This document shows, piece by piece, positions 1-4,577 of a stretch of 6,106 nt of DNA. Made by a program: the position numbers and the translations under genes. The stretch is from Cyanobacteria bacterium UBA11370. GTDB lineage: Bacteria; Cyanobacteriota; Cyanobacteriia; Cyanobacteriales; Coleofasciculaceae. The first letter of the stretch is position 1. Every line of letters starts with the position of its first letter. The notes under the pieces are model-generated. The model was given only the letters and a program-made list of their open reading frames with translations. It did not search any database and was not told the origin of the DNA. The stretch covers positions 6,133 through 12,238 of the forward strand of contig DNGI01000006.1 in the NCBI GenBank assembly GCA_003486645.1, in the 5' to 3' direction.

Positions 1-153
1 AGAATGGTGCAAGATCTGAGTTCAAACTGAGTAGTTGAAACAGACATGGACGGGCTTATCGGCTCATCCCAGGCATAGTTTTAACACTATCACCAATACG
101 GCAAACTAGATTTGAAACAGCTTATAACAATTTTTTACGCAGAAATGCAATTC
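1..153. other. Upstream intergenic DNA with no recognised gene
   Basis: I see no coding sequence, RNA gene or convincing terminator here. The stretch becomes AT-rich towards its right end, with several T runs between 129 and 166, which fits the approach to a promoter. It may include the tail of an upstream intergenic region whose gene lies outside the window. Confidence 0.5.
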
Positions 154-183
154 TTTACATTTTTTTCTACAGTTCTGTAGAAT
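154..183 (+). promoter_or_regulatory. Candidate sigma-70-type promoter of the propeller gene
   Basis: TTTACA at 154-159 (-35 like, 5 of 6 to TTGACA) is followed after 18 bases by TAGAAT at 178-183 (-10 like, 5 of 6 to TATAAT). Transcription would begin near 190, about 100 bases before the preferred start codon at 294. This is seen by eye only. The region is AT-rich, so chance matches are likely. A second possible -10, TAAAAT at 191-196, lacks a good partner. Confidence 0.35.
165..182. promoter_or_regulatory. Palindromic site overlapping the promoter (possible operator)
   Basis: TTCTACAG, two bases, then CTGTAGAA form a perfect inverted repeat with 8-base arms. It covers the right part of the promoter spacer and most of the -10 hexamer. 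With only two central bases it suits a dimeric DNA-binding protein better than an RNA hairpin. It does not match the NtcA pattern (GTA-N8-TAC) or a Fur-like site, and I cannot name the regulator. Repression of the downstream gene would be the simplest inference. Confidence 0.35.
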
Positions 184-293
184 TTCAGCCTAAAATCTTG
201 GAAGGGAATACGGCGAGTTAAAAAGACTGAGTGAGCGATCGCGGTCAACTCAGTTCAATACCAAGCTTTTTCAGGGAAAAACTCTTCGGAATT

Positions 294-2675
294 ATGAAAA
301 AAGATATTCACCTTCCAATCAATAACCTTTTAATTCTATTTAAAAGGCTAAGTTTTTTATTAGTCTTGCTATTATGTATCTTAGGCTTGGATGTACAAGA
401 GGCTTTTGCCCATAGACCTCATGATGTTATAGAACAAGTCCAGCTCTCACCCTCTTATGACCAAGATAAAACTCTATTCCTTATTGTAAGAGGAAACTTA
501 TTTAAATCAAGAGATGGAGGCTCTAGTTGGCAAAGATTAGTAACAGGGTTGGATAACACAGGAACTCTAGGGTCTGTATCCATTTCGCCTCAGACTAATA
601 AAACTCTATTTTTGTCTACCCTGGGAGATGGGATTTATAAATCCCAAGATCAAGGAGTCTCTTGGAGTAACGTCAACAATGGTTTGGACACATTAAAAAT
701 TAATCTACTTTCAATTTCTCCTCATTCTAATGATGTCGTATTGGCTGCTGGAGAGGAAAAAAGCCTTTATAAGACAAAAGACGGAGGCAAAAATTGGTCT
801 AAAGTTATAGATAGCCAAAACCCAATAACAGTGATTGCCTTCTCTCCAGATAATAAAGATCAGATAGTTGTTGGCGACGTTCAAGGAAATCTAATTATTT
901 CTAACAATGAAGGGGAAAATTGGCAGCCAGCTTCTACTCTTAAAAACAATGGCGCTATTACGACTATAGCCCTATCTCCAAATTTCTCTTCAGATCAAAC
1001 AGTTTTTGTAGGAACTGAAAATGGGGGTATATTTAAATCAGCGGATAAGGGCAGCTCTTTTCAAGAAATCAATAAGGATCTAGCTGATAAACGGATTAGC
1101 AATATTGTAATTGTTGAGAATTCAGATAATAATTTTACTCTTGTAGCTTCGACAGCAAATGAGGGTGTTTTTCAATCTACGGATGGTGGAAATACTTGGA
1201 CTAAAACCAGTCAGGGTCTAACGAAAGACACTCAAGCTGATGAAGAGGGATTTAAGCAACCTCATTTCAGTAATTTAGCAATTTCCCCTAGTTTTGGCAA
1301 CGATAAAACAATGTTTTTAGGAGGATTCAACGGGCTATTTAAATCGACAGATGGAGGTCAACTTTGGCAAGAAATTGAAACGTTGTCAAGCCGAACTATA
1401 ATCAGTATGGCGGTCTCTCCCAATTACCAGAATGACTCTACACTTGCCTTTGCTACTTATGTGGGAGAAATGTACATCAGCAAGGACAAAGGAGTGACCT
1501 GGGAACTCATTATCAATGGTTTAGAAATAGCTCGTTTCACCAAAAAATTCGAGGAACCCCATCAAGACCCACGACGTTTCTTTGATATTGCTTTTTCTCC
1601 TAACTATCGTTCCGATAAAAAGATATTTGCAACGGTATTGTGGGATAATTTTTTGAAGTCTAACAATAGCGGTAATCGTTGGGATATTGTTCCACTTAAG
1701 ACTATACGTGGTCGTGGTACTCGTGGCATAGCGATCGCCCCTTCCCCAACCTTTGCTTCAGATAAGACTGTTTATTTAGGAACACAATATGGGATTATCT
1801 ATAAATCAACGGATGGTGGTGCTAGCTTCTCGAATATTGGAGATGTAGGCAACCGAGGTCTTAATGCCGGGATTTCTTTAGTGATATCGCCCGATTTTTC
1901 ATCTGACCAAACCTTATATGCGTTAGGACCTAAAGGCGTACATAAAACAGTGGATGGAGGTAAAACCTGGCAACCTACAACGGAGGGAACAGCCTTAGCA
2001 CAAACCAACCTGATCCAGTTAGCTATTTCTCCAAACTATAAAGCTGATCAAACAGTTTTTGCAACTACGGGTAGTGGTATTTTTCAAACCCAAGATGGCG
2101 GTAAAACCTGGTCAAAATTAGTAGGTGATGCTTATGGTCGTGATGCTTATATCGAAGGTATTGCCATATCACCCAATTACAAAAATGATCAAACGTTGAT
2201 GATTAGCGTTAAAGGTCAAGGATTGTTTAAAACAGTTAATGGAGGTGAAACGTTTAGTCCAATTGGCGAGGATTTTACAAAGCAGAATAATGTATTAGCG
2301 AGAATGAATAGCGTCCCGTCTGCGGGTGTGCCAATCCACTTTTCCCCCTCATACGCGGTTGATAAAACGATTTATGGTTTTGGTTCATCAACAGCAGAAG
2401 TCTTTAAATCAACAGATGGGGGTAATAGCTGGGAAGTGCTTAAGATATCACGCCAAGAAAATAAAATCGGACTTCTCACCTCCATTAGTCTTATGTTTAT
2501 CGTCTACCTCTACCCCCGACTAAAACTGGTAATTCCTGTGATCGCAGCTTTACTGAGTTATTGGGTTTTAGGGTATTTAAACTTAGAGAAAAAATTACCC
2601 TTGAGTAAATTACAGATCAAAGCCGGAGGTGCATTGGTAACATTTGTTTTAGTCGTGATTCTCTTGTATATCTAA
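294..2675 (+). CDS. Exported 14-repeat Asp-box beta-propeller protein with C-terminal membrane anchor
   Basis: The reading frame opens at GTG 231, but I prefer ATG 294 (793 residues). This start gives a normal signal peptide: basic N-terminus, hydrophobic core at about residues 19-32 and an AFA cleavage site after 39. The extra 21 residues would be read from DNA that includes a HIP1 site. No strong ribosome binding site precedes either start. Residues 45-715 hold fourteen repeats of 42-60 residues, each with a strand like ISPNYxxDxTVF and an Asp-box like STDGGxTW; boxes begin at residues 72, 117, 161, 203, 249, 295, 351, 396, 456, 505, 552, 599, 647 and 706. Boxes 4 and 9 (SNNEGENW, SNNSGNRW) are degenerate. 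Three hydrophobic helices follow at about 725-741, 743-762 and 778-793, so the propeller should face the periplasm or outside and be tethered to a membrane. The repeats resemble BNR, sortilin/VPS10, Ycf48-like and GH74 proteins. Ligand or enzymatic activity is unknown; 'sialidase-like' would be an over-call. Confidence 0.9.
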   Translation: MKKDIHLPINNLLILFKRLSFLLVLLLCILGLDVQEAFAHRPHDVIEQVQLSPSYDQDKTLFLIVRGNLFKSRDGGSSWQRLVTGLDNTGTLGSVSISPQTNKTLFLSTLGDGIYKSQDQGVSWSNVNNGLDTLKINLLSISPHSNDVVLAAGEEKSLYKTKDGGKNWSKVIDSQNPITVIAFSPDNKDQIVVGDVQGNLIISNNEGENWQPASTLKNNGAITTIALSPNFSSDQTVFVGTENGGIFKSADKGSSFQEINKDLADKRISNIVIVENSDNNFTLVASTANEGVFQSTDGGNTWTKTSQGLTKDTQADEEGFKQPHFSNLAISPSFGNDKTMFLGGFNGLFKSTDGGQLWQEIETLSSRTIISMAVSPNYQNDSTLAFATYVGEMYISKDKGVTWELIINGLEIARFTKKFEEPHQDPRRFFDIAFSPNYRSDKKIFATVLWDNFLKSNNSGNRWDIVPLKTIRGRGTRGIAIAPSPTFASDKTVYLGTQYGIIYKSTDGGASFSNIGDVGNRGLNAGISLVISPDFSSDQTLYALGPKGVHKTVDGGKTWQPTTEGTALAQTNLIQLAISPNYKADQTVFATTGSGIFQTQDGGKTWSKLVGDAYGRDAYIEGIAISPNYKNDQTLMISVKGQGLFKTVNGGETFSPIGEDFTKQNNVLARMNSVPSAGVPIHFSPSYAVDKTIYGFGSSTAEVFKSTDGGNSWEVLKISRQENKIGLLTSISLMFIVYLYPRLKLVIPVIAALLSYWVLGYLNLEKKLPLSKLQIKAGGALVTFVLVVILLYI

Positions 2676-2699
2676 ATGTGAGGTGGAAAAGGCGGGTTA

Positions 2700-3551
2700 T
2701 TATTGAACAGTGGTGCAATACTGAGTTAAGATGGCACAACACTGATTAAAACATTCCATCCCTTTTTCCACCCGATCTTGAGAAATTTTATTCTCTAATT
2801 TTCTCGCATTTTTGATAATCCGACCCGCTTTGATATTTTCTGATGAATCTCCGATCCCCTGCATCCCTGTAGTCCTCAAAATTTCATACTGTTCAGAAAA
2901 CCCTTCCTCGGTTCCTAAAAAAATTTTCAAGGCATTAAAAACTGTCTCAGTATGATTCACAAGCTGGTCATAGGTTACAAATAAACTATGCTGTTTGCTA
3001 TTTACCATTTCTGCATAGTTTGCCAGCATTGATAACCTTGTGCAGTAATAATCTAAGGTTTTTTCTTGAGTCCAATGGGGTTTTAGGGTAATAATGCTGT
3101 TTAGGCTTCTTTCTGGCTCTCTGACTAGAAAGATTATATAGATATTTTCAGAATTTAGAAAGCTTTTATCTAAAAATTTATGATCATGAAGAACTTTGTC
3201 TAATATATATTTATGATTCATCCTAAAGTTATTAAAATGCTCTAACTTGTTAAATTCTCGACCTTGCAAATAGACCTTGAACATTAACTTCTTAAAATCT
3301 AATTCTGATGAATATTGAATGTGAGTTTCACCATACCCTATAATTTCAGGATTAGAATTTAAGAGGTGAGTCAGTAATGAAGAACCAGAGCGCATATGAC
3401 TTAGAATGAAAAGTATTCTATAGGGCTTAGTTCTCAACCTAACTTTATAAGGGCTTTTACTCGTGTTAATCCGGAATTGAAAATAGTGCTGGACTAGATT
3501 ATTTTTAAAATTTCTAATCAATTCACGTAGGTTTGTCGCTTGATTATCCAT
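2700..3551 (-). CDS. Sulfotransferase family protein
   Basis: This 283-residue protein is a probable PAPS-dependent sulfotransferase. These enzymes move a sulfuryl group from 3'-phosphoadenylyl sulfate to a hydroxyl or amine of a sugar, lipid or small molecule. The 5'-phosphosulfate loop is at residues 51-58 (SHMRSGSS), just after a hydrophobic strand. Glu75 in GYGETH is a candidate catalytic base. The 3'-phosphate site is at 144-152 (REPERSLNS), with Arg144 and Ser152 at the usual eight-residue spacing. A C-terminal GIGD (232-235) followed by a GR pair (243-244) fits the conserved tail of the family. No signal peptide or membrane helix is evident, so it is likely cytosolic. The start ATG at 3549-3551 is preceded by AGGG eight bases upstream (3560-3563) and by a TATAAT box. 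Sampled lines are AT-rich (14 and 17 G+C of 60 in the N-terminal half). The acceptor cannot be told, and no sugar-biosynthesis neighbours help. Confidence 0.85.
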   Translation of the reverse strand: MDNQATNLRELIRNFKNNLVQHYFQFRINTSKSPYKVRLRTKPYRILFILSHMRSGSSLLTHLLNSNPEIIGYGETHIQYSSELDFKKLMFKVYLQGREFNKLEHFNNFRMNHKYILDKVLHDHKFLDKSFLNSENIYIIFLVREPERSLNSIITLKPHWTQEKTLDYYCTRLSMLANYAEMVNSKQHSLFVTYDQLVNHTETVFNALKIFLGTEEGFSEQYEILRTTGMQGIGDSSENIKAGRIIKNARKLENKISQDRVEKGMECFNQCCAILTQYCTTVQ

Positions 3552-3582
3552 ATAGAATTCCCTACTAACGGAGATAAATAAT

Positions 3583-3588
3583 ATTATA
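3583..3588 (-). promoter_or_regulatory. Perfect -10 box upstream of the sulfotransferase gene
   Basis: Read on the minus strand this is TATAAT, placed so that transcription would begin about 25 bases before the start codon. No good -35 hexamer is found 16-18 bases upstream (TTTTCT at best), and there is no TG extension. It is therefore either a weak or activator-dependent promoter, or a chance match in AT-rich DNA. Confidence 0.35.
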
Positions 3589-3691
3589 AACTACTTAATC
3601 AGCTAAGAAAATAACCCGAAAACTACAAAGCAAAGTATAAGAGAAGGCTCTAGGGAATTGAACCCGAGTTAGTTTCTAAGTCAAAACCTAC

Positions 3692-3795
3692 TATAGCGAG
3701 TCTATTTGATTCGTGAACAAGGATAGATAAGGGAGACTCTTGAGGACAAGGGGGACAAGGGAGAGGTATTTTACAAATCATTTAGACTGGCTATA
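3692..3795. repeat. Element A: G-rich nonamer core inside an inverted repeat (MITE-like)
   Basis: The 25-base arms 3692-3716 and 3771-3795 are inverted copies matching at 20 of 25 positions; they begin TATAGC and end GCTATA. The 54-base interior holds two GGACAAGGG-type units at 3742-3763, preceded by GGGAGACTCTTG at 3731-3742. The 104 bp length, terminal inverted repeats and absence of coding capacity fit a miniature inverted-repeat element. The outermost TA at each end could be a TA target duplication, but it may equally belong to the repeat itself. Element B at 4153-4257 is related in its core. The left arm ends 12 bases before the tail of the 3808-3990 gene on its other side. Confidence 0.6.
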
Positions 3796-3807
3796 TAGTT
3801 CTGAGTT

Positions 3808-3990
3808 TTATTCTTTAACGTCCACCTTGCCTAAAAAAGTGAAATTGATTAACGTTTTACCATAACAACTACCAAAGAGTCTTTCTTTCTCGGCGATAAG
3901 TTGTACATTTCTAGAGATAAACTCCTCGCTCTTCTTGATAACGGCTTGACTTCGGGTTAATAGTTCTGACATCCGACATAAACTGCACAT
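3808..3990 (-). CDS. Small heptad-repeat protein of unknown function
   Basis: A 60-residue protein that I do not recognise by name. I call it real because its ATG (3988-3990) has AGGAG seven bases upstream (3998-4002), the best ribosome binding site in the window. The residue pattern is also far from random. Residues 7-41 fall into five exact heptads, MSELLTR, SQAVIKK, SEEFISR, NVQLIAE and KERLFGS, each with a hydrophobic pair at positions 4 and 5 (LL, VI, FI, LI, LF). That predicts one amphipathic or coiled-coil helix. The N-terminus has a CSLC pair of cysteines (Cys2, Cys5), and the tail 42-60 is not heptad-like. There is no signal peptide. An internal Met7 could also start translation but lacks a ribosome binding site of its own. 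The gene stands alone between two G-rich repeat elements. It could be a small adaptor, or a non-functional leftover. Confidence 0.55.
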   Translation of the reverse strand: MCSLCRMSELLTRSQAVIKKSEEFISRNVQLIAEKERLFGSCYGKTLINFTFLGKVDVKE

Positions 3991-3997
3991 GAATTTG

Positions 3998-4002
3998 CTC
4001 CT
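3998..4002 (-). promoter_or_regulatory. Ribosome binding site of the small heptad protein
   Basis: Read on the minus strand this is AGGAG, with seven bases to the ATG at 3988-3990. It favours that start over the in-frame Met7 codon and is the main argument that the short frame is translated. Confidence 0.55.
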
Positions 4003-4152
4003 AGAGGAAACTTAGCCGCCTATACTCTACTGCCAGGATCAATGACTATGGACTCGTCTCTCAAGTCTAAAAATGGGTTAAGGAAAAGCACATCAGCCAA
4101 ATATCGTAGACCATCCGTAACGTGCAACCGGATCATGTAGTTTTGGAATGTA

Positions 4153-4257
4153 ATACCAAGTTGCGGTCAAAGATAGTAGATAGGAAAGACTTGGAGGACA
4201 AGGGGGACAAGGGGGACAAGGGGAAAGAAAGTACTACGTATGAATACAACTTGGTAT
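4153..4257. repeat. Element B: G-rich nonamer core inside an inverted repeat (MITE-like)
   Basis: ATACCAAGTTG at 4153-4163 is a perfect inverted copy of 4247-4257. Pairing continues imperfectly inward (TCA, then TAGTA at 4174-4178 with TACTA at 4232-4236), giving 21 of 29 positions overall. The interior carries three consecutive GGACAAGGG-type units at 4196-4223. TAA flanks both sides of the 10-base TACCAAGTTG termini (4151-4153 and 4257-4259), a possible 3 bp target duplication. The core shares 20 identical bases with element A (4194-4213 versus 3742-3761) plus a similar GATAG...GAC...TTG lead-in, while the outer arms differ in sequence. Confidence 0.6.
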
Positions 4258-4258
4258 A

Positions 4259-4270
4259 AGGCGATCGCCT
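4259..4270. repeat. HIP1 palindrome (one of five in the window)
   Basis: AGGCGATCGCCT is a perfect 12-base palindrome containing the cyanobacterial HIP1 octamer GCGATCGC at 4261-4268. Other octamers are at 235-242, 1731-1738, 5168-5175 and 6009-6016. Chance would give far fewer than five in 6.1 kb. This one directly abuts the end of element B. Confidence 0.9.
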
Positions 4271-4418
4271 GGAATAGCTGGATCGGAAATAAGAGGATTT
4301 AACCGTTTGTTAACTCAAGACTATGCAACGCCAGATGTACAACGGTTTACCCTTCAACCTTAATAATTTAATAATTTCTCCGGCTTTAGAGTAGCTCCAT
4401 TTGAACAAAGTTGATCTA

Positions 4419-4447
4419 TTGTCAGGAGGGATGTTCTTTCCTATAGC
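4419..4447 (+). promoter_or_regulatory. Candidate pyk promoter
   Basis: TTGTCA at 4419-4424 (5 of 6 to consensus) is followed after 17 bases by TATAGC at 4442-4447 (4 of 6). Transcription would begin near 4454, giving a leader of about 125 bases before pyk. This is a by-eye prediction, and other start sites nearer the gene are possible. Confidence 0.35.
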
Positions 4448-4459
4448 CTTAATCCGTAC

Positions 4460-4490
4460 ATTTTTCTAGGCTTATCTTACCCAGAAAAAT
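4460..4490 (+). other. Stem-loop in the pyk leader
   Basis: ATTTTTCT at 4460-4467 pairs perfectly with AGAAAAAT at 4483-4490. After one A-C mismatch, GG at 4469-4470 pairs with CC at 4480-4481, leaving a nine-base loop. If the promoter at 4419-4447 is used, the hairpin would sit almost at the 5' end of the mRNA, where it could affect stability. It has no following T run, so it is not a typical terminator, and its stem is mostly A-T. Confidence 0.3.
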
Positions 4491-4577
4491 CATCCGGTTA
4501 GGTGGGCGTTGGATTCGTAGGTTGTCTAGACCCTGAAAATTGAACGCTAACCAAAGAACATCAGTTCTCATGCAACT

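Larger units (their letters stand above)
4003..4577. other. 575-base intergenic region before pyk
   Basis: No gene is supported here. From left to right it holds about 150 bases of unremarkable DNA that should include the promoter of the small minus-strand gene (only a weak TATAGG-type box is seen near 4020). Then come element B at 4153-4257, a HIP1 palindrome at 4259-4270, a weak inverted repeat AACCGTT(T)GT / ACAACGGTT at 4301-4347, an AT-rich patch at 4361-4378, and a candidate pyk promoter and leader hairpin at 4419-4490. Confidence 0.5.

Noticed and set aside
250..270. AATACCAAG near 258 and GCGGTCAA near 241 resembling the left arm of element B
   Set aside because: The two short matches occur in the opposite order and without an inverted partner or G-rich core, so they are most likely coincidence.
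408..446. Lipoprotein signal in the propeller protein (Cys after LLL in the hydrophobic core)
   Set aside because: The residue before the cysteine is Leu rather than Gly, Ala or Ser, so it is not a lipobox. The AFA site further on fits ordinary signal peptidase I.
1799..2008. Minus-strand open frame inside the propeller gene, and similar frames opposite or within pyk (4581-4763, 5345-5776, 5683-5880) and at 2326-2523
   Set aside because: They overlap strongly supported genes, show no domain, repeat or low-complexity logic of their own, and are shadows of the real coding frames.
3649..3672. tRNA T-arm-like sequence on the minus strand (GGGTTCAATTCCC)
   Set aside because: The loop and three G-C pairs fit a T-arm, but the stem has a C-T mismatch, no 5' acceptor strand matching GAGCCTT is found at the right distance, the anticodon arm does not form with a seven-base loop, and no CCA follows.
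3731..4227. CRISPR-like array suggested by repeated GGGGGACAA units
   Set aside because: The units are nine bases in direct tandem with no unique 30-40 base spacers, and no cas gene is present.
4301..4347. Inverted repeat AACCGTT(T)GT / ACAACGGTT upstream of pyk
   Set aside because: The arms need a bulge and are 28 bases apart, and AACCGTT is nearly self-complementary, so weak pairing is expected by chance.
4424..4469. AGGAGGG directly followed by ATG and a 12-codon frame, as a possible pyk leader peptide
   Set aside because: The spacing of about one base between AGGAGG and ATG is too short for initiation, and the peptide has no regulatory codon run. The stretch also serves as spacer of the candidate promoter.
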